Shown here piece after piece: positions 54,301-63,010 of a stretch of 64,000 bases of DNA. The notes under the pieces are model-generated. The model saw nothing but the letters and a program-made list of their open reading frames with translations. It had not been told where the DNA came from and did no database searches. Source of the stretch: Histomonas meleagridis (taxonomy: Eukaryota; Parabasalia; Tritrichomonadida; Dientamoebidae); contig WSYJ01000063.1 of assembly GCA_020186115.1 (NCBI GenBank), positions 269,512 to 333,511 on the forward strand, in the 5' to 3' direction. Position 1 is the first letter of the stretch. The number at the start of each line of letters is the position of its first letter. Made by a program: the position numbers and the translations under genes.

Positions 54301-55486
54301 GTTTGGAAAATTAATTAATAAATTGTTTTCAGTAATTCCTTCATCGGTGATATTATCGTAAGTTGATATATTAACACCATTCTCAAATAATATTACATCA
54401 GAAATAGTTAAAATACCGTCTTCAATAAGTGCTATATTATTAGTATCAATTTCATTAATTTTACCGTTAACAATAAGATCTTGATTTATTAATGTATATT
54501 TTTCATAAATGTCCTCTTCTTCCTCCTCATTAGTTTCTAATAATTCTTCGTTATAATATATACCAGTTAATTTATTATTAATATTATCTAAATTAGCACT
54601 TGTTAAATAATCACTATGTATATGATCTATTAATGAATATCTATCATCATGGTTATGTGTTGTTAAAGAAAAACTGTCAACAGATATATTATTAATACTA
54701 TTTGTTGTTATATTGCCGTTATTATTAAAAATAATTGTTTTACCGCCTTTTGCTTGAAAACTTAATGTATCAGTTATTGCTCTAATCCTCCAAGTATTAT
54801 CTTTATTATAATCATCTCTGTAATGAAAATCAATGTATTCTCCTACTTCCATAACGCCGTCTGTTTTAACAGTAGCTATACAAGGAATTGTTATTGTTGA
54901 ATTAGATCCTCCTCCAGCACTGTTTAAAATATAATAATCATTAATTTTACCGTTAACAGTAATATCATTATTAAATATATTATGAGTATGATCTATTAAA
55001 GAATATTTATCATCATGATTATGATCTTTTAAAGAATATCTGTCATCATGAGTATGATCTTTTAAAGCAAAATCTTCTGTAGAATAGCCGTTAATAGTAT
55101 CTATTAATAAATTGCTTATATTAACAGTATTATTATCTTCATTTATTTTAACAAATTCTTTATATAAAGTCAATACTTTATCAATATCACTAAACATTTG
55201 TTTTAAATAAGCATTATTCATAATATTTGACCCTGTAATAATATCACTTACTAAAATATCATTTATGAGAACAAGGTTTCTAATACTGTTATCTAAAGGA
55301 TTAATTATTATATGATTTCTTCCGTAAGTAAATATAAATGATTTATCTATACTATTAATTGTTAATGAACATATACCGTTACTAATAGTATCTGCTGTTT
55401 TACTGTGATTAGAATATACAACACTATTTTTATTTAATAATGATTTTTACAACGTTTTCAATTCTGTCAATCCTATTATTTAACAT
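51336..55486 (-). CDS. E2 fibre protein with HxH repeats, two +1 indels
   Basis: Starts at an ATG at 55486 and would be about 1380 residues if two +1 indels in A runs are ignored (about 55446 and 52118). It is built of repeats of the type HNHDDKYSLINHTH, each followed by a beta segment such as NNDLTVNGKINDY and then NGIDTNNISL. Seventeen HxH tripeptides are countable. A short GAPGEDGEG stretch and an amphipathic helix-rich insert (around EYLLDVFSFAMSLAEFAELA) lie near the middle. The C-terminal 160 residues are a separate beta domain (PVFITGDVYKL, IGDTIKQDI, TVAVFKI). HxH motifs coordinate metal in trimeric phage fibres such as T4 gp37, and this layout is fibre-like. It likely serves attachment at the particle surface. 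Confidence 0.65.
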
Positions 55487-55505
55487 ATTTTATTATAATT
55501 AAATA

Positions 55506-56334
55506 ATGTATAAAAATGAACGTCAAATGAGCACTAGTGTATCACAACTGCCTGTAGAAGAAATATATACAAATTTCGATGTACAAGAAAATGAACAAAA
55601 TATTGATAAATTAGATAAAGGTAGAGGTTATACTTTTCGTTTTCCACAGCGTTGGATTGAGTGTCCAAGTCAAAATAAAGTTATCAGTTTAAGACGTTTA
55701 AAAATAACACCTACAAGTCATACTATTATGTTAAAAATTTGGGCTAAAGGTCCGAGTCAATCAAGCGGTCTTACACGTAATGTTACTTTATATATTCAAT
55801 CAAATAATACATTACGTGAAATATTATTTGATATGTGTAATCAATTTAATAACTTAGCAACAAATTATATATTATTATTCGATTTAGATGAAAACAATAC
55901 ATTAAATATCTTTTGTAAATATAAATCTGATACACAAACAATAAATCAATGCAATTTTTGTTTTCAAGATGTCAAAAGCACTTCTAATGAAAATCTAACA
56001 AATTTCTTAAAGTTTTTGAATCAAGATACTTCACAAACAAATATTGATAAATTAAAAAACCAATCTAATATAAGCTTACAATTTGATAATGTGTGGGATC
56101 GAGAATATATTGAGTTTAATGCTTCATTTAGTGATAATAAACGCAGATTTATAGGTCTAAATAATGATTTTCTATGATAAACCGACTGTATTATTTAATC
56201 CTCCAACAGACGGTAATACTTTTAATATAACATTTTCAAACAGTAATAAAAAATTTATATATCCAAGATACTGTAAATTTATTATACAATTAGTATTTAT
56301 ATATAATTATCGAAATGCAGTTACATTGAAATAA
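55506..56334 (+). CDS. E2 putative minor structural protein, one +1 indel
   Basis: ATG 55506. It contains GYTFRFPQRWIECPSQNK and KVISLRRLKITPTSHTIML, then beta-rich sequence with KIWAKGPSQSSG. The first frame stops at 56175. A +1 shift in the T4 run at 56168-56171 continues it for about 53 residues (PTVLFNPPTDGN, then FIYPRYCKFI) to TAA 56332-56334. It is divergent from the fibre gene with a 20-nt gap, so both may fire from one promoter. The strand pattern suits a capsid-associated protein. No firm family. Confidence 0.5.
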
Positions 56335-56516
56335 TTTTATTAAAAGTATTGTTGTTAACAGATTATTTTTTATAAGTTTATATGTTAAAATGAGTTGGGA
56401 CAAAATTGTCCCGCATACTACGATATTGATAAAAGAGGTTTGCGCGAAAAAGGAGCAACCTAAAACACATCATTTATAAAATTTTTTAATTATTTTTAAT
56501 TCTTATAAAAGTATTG
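56335..56516. other. intergenic spacer with a small stem
   Basis: Holds GGGACAAAATTGTCCC (about 56397-56412), a 7-bp stem with a 2-nt loop. It could be a 3' end structure of the previous gene or an operator of the KilA-N gene. Confidence 0.4.
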
Positions 56517-57316
56517 ATGTCAGAAGTTCAACAACAAATAATAATATCTAATAATGAAAAATTTATATATTCTACTTACAACAATATATCTGTATTAATT
56601 AGAGAAAAAGACGGTTTTATTAACGCTACTAAATTATGTAAACGATTTAATAAAAGAATATATAAACTATTTGAAAATAAATCTTGGGTTGAATATTTAA
56701 ATGAATTTATTAAAGAATATGGTTATAATGACGGTGCTCCGAATTCTGTGCACCCTAAAAACCCTGTTTATAAATTAAAGAAAGGTTTTGATAAAGTTCA
56801 GGGTACTTATGTTGATCAAAGATTGATAAATTACATAGCTATTTGGTGTTCTCCTAAGTATGCAGTATATGTCGGAAAAAATAATGGATACTATTAAAAA
56901 AAATTGGTAAAGCAAAATTAATTGATGATGAATCTAATATGAAAGAAGTTATTAACAATTTAACAAATGAATTAGAGCTGTACAAAAACAAAAATAAAGA
57001 ACTTATTGCAAAACAACAAATTGATGAATATATCATTTATGATGAAGCTGTTAGATCTAATAACGTTAAAAATCGTAAATTAACAATATATAAGGATGAT
57101 GATGTTATTAGAATATCAGCTGATAACAACAGATCTTTCAAAACATTTATTGTTCAGTATACATTCCCCGCAAGTATGAACATAAGAATGCAACTTAAAA
57201 ATGATAAATTATATAATAAATTATCAAATATTACTGAAGATGAATACATTAAAATAAGAGATTATTTAGATTCATTACAGCCTAAATCAAGAACTGAAGG
57301 TATTGATTACTTTTAA
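56517..57316 (+). CDS. E2 KilA-N domain protein, two +1 indels
   Basis: ATG 56517. The N-terminal KilA-N domain has ISVLIREKDGFINATKLCKR and GTYVDQRLINYIAIWCSPKY. Two extra A residues in runs at about 56876-56881 and 56896-56904 throw the frame twice; comparison with E1 (VGKIMDS) shows the shifts lie in the runs themselves. The C-terminal part has a coiled coil (NELELYKNKNKELIAKQQ) and an alpha/beta domain (TIYKDDDVIRISADNN, KTFIVQYTFPAS) like those attached to KilA-N in large DNA viruses. It is probably a DNA-binding regulator of the element. Confidence 0.75.
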
Positions 57317-57338
57317 ATGAAGGATATATATGTTATAA

Positions 57339-57644
57339 TTAATATTTTTCTTCGCCTGTACATACAGTTATTTCATTTTTGTTAGGATCATACATTAAAA
57401 TATAACGTCCTTTCTCAATGTTTTTAATTGGAGGTTTTATTTTTATATTTACATTATTTTGTATTTTATAGAGTTTTAAACCTAATTTTTTAGACTTTTT
57501 TAAAATATTGTTTTTAGCAATTATAATATATTTATATATTACTAAGTCCTCAATATAAAAATTGATTAAATCAATATAAGGTAATTGTTTTATAGTAAAC
57601 ACTTTTTTAAGTTTTAATTCCTTGATATAATCAAATAAATCCAT
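57339..57644 (-). CDS. E2 conserved orphan, 101 residues
   Basis: ATG at 57644. Homologue of 40811-41128 in E1 (YIKELKLKKVFTIKQLP, GRYILMYDPNKNEITV). Its position is fixed: opposite strand, next to the orphan/polymerase pair. Intact. Function unknown; its retention in both elements shows it matters to the element. Confidence 0.75.
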   Translation of the reverse strand: MDLFDYIKELKLKKVFTIKQLPYIDLINFYIEDLVIYKYIIIAKNNILKKSKKLGLKLYKIQNNVNIKIKPPIKNIEKGRYILMYDPNKNEITVCTGEEKY

Positions 57645-57675
57645 TACAAATGTGTATTTTTACATACAATAAAAT

Positions 57676-58260
57676 ATGACAGTTCCTCCTCATTCAAGAG
57701 TGTTATCTTGTTCAAAAGGCTTTTTTGCAAAAGTAGATACAAATATCAACAGTCCTCAACAAAATCAAAATGTTAATGTCGTAGTAAATCCTTATGAACG
57801 TTCTATGAGTGTAGATCATATAGAAGTTAAATATCCTGACGTTAACGATAATAACGAAAACATTCAAAACAGATCTGTCGAAACAGCTAATGATTTAAAT
57901 AATAATTTACAAAACATTATTCACGACAAAGATTTATTAATTCAAGCATTAGTATTATGTTTAGATATTATTGAAAATAATCCGTTAATTGTTAATAAAT
58001 ATATAATTGCTGACGAAGATGAGCTAATTAAATTATTGCAATTATTATGTGATACTAATGAAGTTGAACTGTTAAAAGCTGATACTGATACATATTGTTG
58101 TAAGAGTAATACTTATGATTACGTTAGCAAAATATACGTCAAAAAGGATAACGAAACATATAATTTAAAGTACAGTTTTCCAGATGTTATAGAATTTATC
58201 GATAAACGTAAAATATCACTCAAATTTGTTAAATCAACATCAGGATTAACATATAAGTAA
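57676..58260 (+). CDS. E2 conserved orphan upstream of polymerase
   Basis: 194 residues, ATG 57676. Homologue of 41166-41732. It has an N-terminal SRVLSCSKGFFAKV, a linker NVNVVVNPYERS, a helical middle DLLIQALVLCLDIIENNPLI and a C-terminal YDYVSKIYVKKDNETYN. It is only 62 nt upstream of the polymerase and on the same strand, so co-expression is likely. A role with the polymerase, for example as a primer or accessory protein, would be a guess. Confidence 0.7.
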   Translation: MTVPPHSRVLSCSKGFFAKVDTNINSPQQNQNVNVVVNPYERSMSVDHIEVKYPDVNDNNENIQNRSVETANDLNNNLQNIIHDKDLLIQALVLCLDIIENNPLIVNKYIIADEDELIKLLQLLCDTNEVELLKADTDTYCCKSNTYDYVSKIYVKKDNETYNLKYSFPDVIEFIDKRKISLKFVKSTSGLTYK

Positions 58261-58322
58261 ACAATCTTTAAAAATATAATTTTATAAAATTTATTTTATT
58301 TTTATTTTAATATAATATATAT

Positions 58323-60470
58323 ATGCCTAAAAAGCTAACAACAAAACAAGTAATAGAATTGTTCAATAATTACGGTTATACATTACCAGATAATTTTGAA
58401 CATATAAATACTAAAACCAAATACAAAGTTTATGATGAAATGAATAATAAATATGATCATTTATCAGTTAATCAACTACAGTATAAAATCAAACACAATA
58501 AACGCAGTAAATATGATTACTTTGATGATTATTATAATATAGCTTTATCTGATCATGAACCTGTAGAAAAACCTATACATAATAAATTCGTTAACAATAT
58601 AACTAAAGAATTAATTAAGAAATTAATGGTTCAGAAAGACTTTACTCATACAGTGAATTCTAATAAAAACAATGTTATGTTAAAATCATTAATGTATGCT
58701 ATTAAATCATCTGGATCAAAAATTAATAAAGATATTAGGATGACAATTATTGACGATAATAATAATATATCTTATTATCATGGAAATATGAACACAGTTA
58801 ATTTCTTATATAATATAATTAATGAAAAAGATGATATTAGTGACAGTAATACTTTAGCATTAGAAACCTTTAAAAATATTAAATCTATAAAATTTGAGTT
58901 TAAAGATCTTAAAAACGGTAAAAGAGTTAATCCAGGATTCTTTCCTTATATTAATACTACTGATATAGATCTTACAAAATATGGTATTTTCAACAATATC
59001 AATAATGAACATATTAATGAATCTTGTTTGATACAATCATTTATTGCAAGTAATTTATTTACAGATAATGAGATTAATATGTTAAGATCTTTTATAAATA
59101 CTAGAACAGTTCCTTTATCAGAATTAAATAATATATCAGATTTATTAAAAGTACATATTAATGTCAGATATATGGCTAACAAAGATTTTACTCACAGAGA
59201 TTACGGTAAACAATATAATAAAACTATAAAATTAATCATTATAGATAATCATTATATGTTAAACGAAAGTGTTAATATATCAATTGACAGTATTAAAAAT
59301 TATGATAAAAATAAAACAATAGAATATGCTTCTAAACCTATATCTGTATATTATATAATTAATACTATGAAACAATGCAATTTATTAAAACCTATGGATA
59401 TTAATGCTTATAATAAATTGTGTTGGAGTTATAAAACTATTAATAAATCTTATAACAGTTATAGATTAATACATATACCTGATAAGAAGTATATACCTGA
59501 TTTTGTTAAAAGAATGAAACACGGTAAGAAATTATTTGGGTATAATATTGATGATAATGAAGTTAACTACAGGTTAAATGAATTACAAGATATTATTAAT
59601 AATTTAGGTTTAAAAATTAATGTTAAAGCTTATTACAGATACAGTGATTTAATGTTAAAAATAATGTATGAATACGGTTGTTTTGATAATGTATATGAGT
59701 TATCAGGTGATATTGCTAATAAAATACGTAATGAATGTATATTTCCTAAGACTATATGGCAACAAATACATTTAACAGGAAAGTATTATTATATAGATTT
59801 AAACGGAGCATATATGTCATCTGTAACATCAATACCTATAGGTAAACCTGATAATAACTGTAATTTTAAAGGTCAAAATACTAAGATAAAAGAACTTATT
59901 GAAATATTATATAATTTAAGAATGAATGCCAAAAATAATAACAATAATAAATTATCTACTACATTGAAATTTATGATGAATAGTTGTTGGGGAATGTCTA
60001 TTAGAAAACCTCCTAATTTTAATAAAAAATTAAAGACTGATGCCAGCGTTGATAAATATATCGAAGAATTTGCACCTTACGTTATTAAATATGATACCAA
60101 TAATTATGTTTATACAATAAAACCTTATAGAGAACACTTTACTTATCCACAATTTGCAAAGTCTGTATTAAATAATTTTAATGATAAAATGAATCATATT
60201 AAAAGTTTAATATCTGATGTATATTATTCTAAAGTTGATTCTTTATTAATATCTGAAGAAGATTATAACAAATTATTGGATTTAGGATATATTGGTGATA
60301 AATTAGGACAGTTAAAGATTGAACACATATTCAAGGAAATATATATTAAATCAGCTGATAATTGGATCGGTAAAAATATCGATAATGAATATATATATCA
60401 TGTTAATAATAAGTATAAAAATAAATGTTTTAATAGTAAAGATCCTGTAAAAATATTGAGCGTCATGTAA
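58323..60470 (+). CDS. E2 compact family-B DNA polymerase with inserted Cys...His domain
   Basis: 715 residues, intact. The polymerase palm motifs are motif A YIDLNGAYMSSVTS (about residue 492), motif B LKFMMNSCWGMS (about 549) and motif C YSKVDSLLIS (about 639; VDS in place of DTD). No 3'-5' exonuclease motifs are evident. Residues about 220-330 form an extra alpha/beta domain with NESCLIQSF (Cys about 235) and IIIDNHYMLNES (His about 310). That Cys...His spacing and the context are like OTU-type cysteine proteases. The E1 copy lacks this domain. The length is short for Maverick PolB (usually near or above 1000). It would replicate the element. Confidence 0.8.
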   Translation: MPKKLTTKQVIELFNNYGYTLPDNFEHINTKTKYKVYDEMNNKYDHLSVNQLQYKIKHNKRSKYDYFDDYYNIALSDHEPVEKPIHNKFVNNITKELIKKLMVQKDFTHTVNSNKNNVMLKSLMYAIKSSGSKINKDIRMTIIDDNNNISYYHGNMNTVNFLYNIINEKDDISDSNTLALETFKNIKSIKFEFKDLKNGKRVNPGFFPYINTTDIDLTKYGIFNNINNEHINESCLIQSFIASNLFTDNEINMLRSFINTRTVPLSELNNISDLLKVHINVRYMANKDFTHRDYGKQYNKTIKLIIIDNHYMLNESVNISIDSIKNYDKNKTIEYASKPISVYYIINTMKQCNLLKPMDINAYNKLCWSYKTINKSYNSYRLIHIPDKKYIPDFVKRMKHGKKLFGYNIDDNEVNYRLNELQDIINNLGLKINVKAYYRYSDLMLKIMYEYGCFDNVYELSGDIANKIRNECIFPKTIWQQIHLTGKYYYIDLNGAYMSSVTSIPIGKPDNNCNFKGQNTKIKELIEILYNLRMNAKNNNNNKLSTTLKFMMNSCWGMSIRKPPNFNKKLKTDASVDKYIEEFAPYVIKYDTNNYVYTIKPYREHFTYPQFAKSVLNNFNDKMNHIKSLISDVYYSKVDSLLISEEDYNKLLDLGYIGDKLGQLKIEHIFKEIYIKSADNWIGKNIDNEYIYHVNNKYKNKCFNSKDPVKILSVM

Positions 60471-60539
60471 TGACAGCGGGTTATTATATAACCTTGAATT
60501 AAGTCATTAAAAATAATATTATTTTATTTTTGTTCATTT

Positions 60540-60998
60540 TTACATATCAAATTTCTTCTTAGATTTTGTGGGTTTAATAATATCATCATTTTCGAGGTCA
60601 TTATTAGATGTTTTATTAGATGTTTGACAATAATTGTTAATAGAATTTATTTTTGACGTTAAATGTTCAATTTTATTTTGTATGTCATTACATATTTCAC
60701 TTACAATATGTTGTTTAGCATCAATAAATTTATTATTAAGCTCATCTGGTGATATGTTCTTTAATTTTTTAGCACTTACAGGAGCTAATTTATCATTAAT
60801 AAATTTAATGTTAACAGCACTTAATAATTTGAGGTTTTGATTATAAAACTTCATATTTACTAATATACTGTGACGAATATATGGTTCTTTAGTTTTCTTA
60901 TCGATACCTGGTTTCTCAGAGTGTTTAAATTTAATATCTACTGCTTTATAATTAAGACTTTCAAAATCACTTAACAAATAACTTTTAAATGATTCCAT
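60540..60998 (-). CDS. E2 orphan, basic helical protein
   Basis: 152 residues, ATG at 60998. The first half is alpha/beta (AVDIKFKHSEKPGIDKKTKE, ILVNMKFYNQNL). The second half is helical with a Lys-rich end (IIKPTKSKKKFDM). It lies on the opposite strand between polymerase and ATPase. No family recognised; a DNA-binding or virion core role would fit the charge only. Confidence 0.55.
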   Translation of the reverse strand: MESFKSYLLSDFESLNYKAVDIKFKHSEKPGIDKKTKEPYIRHSILVNMKFYNQNLKLLSAVNIKFINDKLAPVSAKKLKNISPDELNNKFIDAKQHIVSEICNDIQNKIEHLTSKINSINNYCQTSNKTSNNDLENDDIIKPTKSKKKFDM

Positions 60999-61061
60999 AT
61001 TTATATGAGGAAAAAATATTAAAACAATTTAAAAATATGATGTGTTTTTATTTTTAACAAA

Positions 61062-61953
61062 ATGAAGCATAAATATGAATCTATTGACAAAAAATTCAAG
61101 GAAATAGATAACAATTTTAATAAGATTAGTAACAAAAATAAAGTATTATTAGATAATGCTTTAATAAAACCTATACATGAAAAATATCCATTTTCTCAGA
61201 ACGGTATTTGTGCATTTATTGCTCCTATGGGAAGCGGTAAAAGTTATACTTATTTAAAATTAGTAGCTCAACAAGAAGTATTATTTAATGAACCTTTTTA
61301 TGAGTTAATATGTATATGTTCTACTAGTAATAAGTTTGATGAAACAGTAAATTCTTTCAAAATATTAATTAAAAAACAGTAAACTCATAGCGATATCTGA
61401 TAACGATTTATTAGATTTCTTAAACAAATATATGAGGCGTATTTTAAAATATAACTCAATAATGAAATATATTAACAGTAACTTTAAAGAAATTAATGAG
61501 GAATTAGAAAGAGTCTTTTTTAAACATAAATTAAATTCAAAAGAAAAGATATTGAAATATATATCATTAAAATTAGCTTATTACAATTGGAAAACATATC
61601 CTCACAGAATGTTATTAATATTAGATGATTTTGCAAATCACGTGTTATTAAAAAATAAAGAAACTGATTTAATGAAATTATTAAAAAAGTTAAGACACTT
61701 CAATATTAATGTTATTGTATGTGTACAAACAGTAAAATCAATACCAAAAGATTTGAAAAGAACCTTATCTGATATAGTATTATTTCCAGGTATCTCTAAA
61801 GAAGACTTTTATTATTTGATTAAAGAATCACCTGCAAGTTGTTTTGACGTAGATAAGTTATGGAATGAGTATTCAAAAATAAAAGATCAACACAGTAGAT
61901 TTAATATATACATAAAAGCCAAAAAAATAACTATTACATTAGCTAAGCAGTAA
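61062..61953 (+). CDS. E2 genome-packaging ATPase (A32/FtsK-HerA type), one +1 indel
   Basis: ATG 61062. Walker A is FIAPMGSGKSYTYLKL, Walker B RMLLILDDFANH, and a downstream sensor-like strand reads NINVIVCVQTVKSIPKDLKR, as in A32-like packaging ATPases. An extra A in the A6 run at about 61373-61378 shifts the frame by +1; the first frame ends at 61382 and the second is open to 61953. Joined length would be near 296 residues, typical for Polinton and virophage ATPases. It powers DNA loading into the capsid. Confidence 0.75.
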
Positions 61954-61995
61954 AACTGCTATCAGCATTAAATGCTGACTGTTGAAAAATAAACT

Positions 61996-62145
61996 TTAAC
62001 AATATAATGATTTCTTTATATTATCAGGAATTTCTTCTTCTTCATTATTATCAATATCAATATTATATATTTTTATAAATGTATTTATTACAGAATTGAT
62101 TACATAAATAGTTGATATAATACATATATATAATTCAAATATCAT
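61996..62145 (-). CDS. E2 tiny single-helix membrane protein
   Basis: 49 residues, ATG at 62145, stop at 61996-61998. An N-terminal hydrophobic helix (LYICIISTIYVINSVIN) is followed by an acidic, soluble tail (NIDIDNNEEEEIP). It fills an otherwise empty gap between ATPase and minor capsid genes and is stop-free. Small membrane proteins in this position occur in Polinton-like viruses. With only 49 codons in AT-rich DNA, chance cannot be excluded. Confidence 0.4.
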   Translation of the reverse strand: MIFELYICIISTIYVINSVINTFIKIYNIDIDNNEEEEIPDNIKKSLYC

Positions 62146-62168
62146 TATTTTTATAAAAATAAAATACA

Positions 62169-62972
62169 ATGTTTAATGAAATAATTGATTATATAATTTC
62201 ATCATATGACAGTAATCATTATAACAGAATTAATGTTAATTTACCATTACCTTATACAAGATTTGCTAAAATGATAATTACATCATTAACAACTCATTGT
62301 AATATAGTAGTCATTGAAAAAGGTGATTATATAATAATCAATAATACAAAATATACTTTTAACACACAGTATACTGATGTAAATTATACAAGTTTTGCGA
62401 GTTTATTAACAAGTTTAATTACAAAAAGTAATGTTATTGTTGAGACTGATTCTACAAGCAGATTAATATTTAGTAGTGCTAATGAATTTACTGTAAATGA
62501 TATGAGTTATAATATAAAACAATTAACAGGTTTATATAATACAAATTTACCTTTAACATCAACTTATTTAAATAAAGATACGAATAAATATGAAATATTA
62601 TGCGATTCTGTAGGGAATTATTTATCAACACCTGTATTATATATAGTAAGTAATTTAGGTAAAAGTAGTTATAGAAATTTAAATGAAAACATCAATATAT
62701 CAAAAATAATACTCAGAATTGATAATTCTTTTAGTAATAATTATCCTATTATTGTTAATAATGCTGATTTTGAAGTATTGATTAACAGCAGTGATTTGTC
62801 ACATTTAGAATTAAAATTAGTAGATGCTAATATGCAAGAAGTTCATTTATTATCACCTATGTATATAACAATATCTATAAGACCAATACCTGATGAAGAC
62901 ATTGATGAAGATATTAAAAACAGTAATTTACTTATAACAGCATCTGATGAAAATATAGACAAACAAAAATAA
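62169..62972 (+). CDS. E2 putative minor capsid (penton-like) protein
   Basis: 267 residues, ATG 62169, intact. It is beta-rich throughout. The C-terminal half contains KIILRIDNSFSNNYPIIVNN, ADFEVLINSSDLSHLELKLV and EVHLLSPMYITISIRP, a strand pattern I associate with Polinton/virophage penton-type proteins. It sits between packaging ATPase and major capsid gene, the usual morphogenesis cluster. The end is acidic (DEDIDEDI). Role as vertex protein is inferred from pattern and context. Confidence 0.5.
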   Translation: MFNEIIDYIISSYDSNHYNRINVNLPLPYTRFAKMIITSLTTHCNIVVIEKGDYIIINNTKYTFNTQYTDVNYTSFASLLTSLITKSNVIVETDSTSRLIFSSANEFTVNDMSYNIKQLTGLYNTNLPLTSTYLNKDTNKYEILCDSVGNYLSTPVLYIVSNLGKSSYRNLNENINISKIILRIDNSFSNNYPIIVNNADFEVLINSSDLSHLELKLVDANMQEVHLLSPMYITISIRPIPDEDIDEDIKNSNLLITASDENIDKQK

Positions 62973-63010
62973 ATATTTAATAATATATATCATTTTTATA
63001 TATATTATTT

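Noticed and set aside
49820-61400. Euplotes-like programmed +1 frameshifting at stop codons in E2, since a +1 step at each stop restores the frame.
   Set aside because: Any +1 insertion can be rescued at the next stop, so this is not diagnostic. In the KilA-N gene the E1 homologue (VGKIMDS) shows the frame is lost in the A run before the stop. The fibre's own repeats show the same for that gene.
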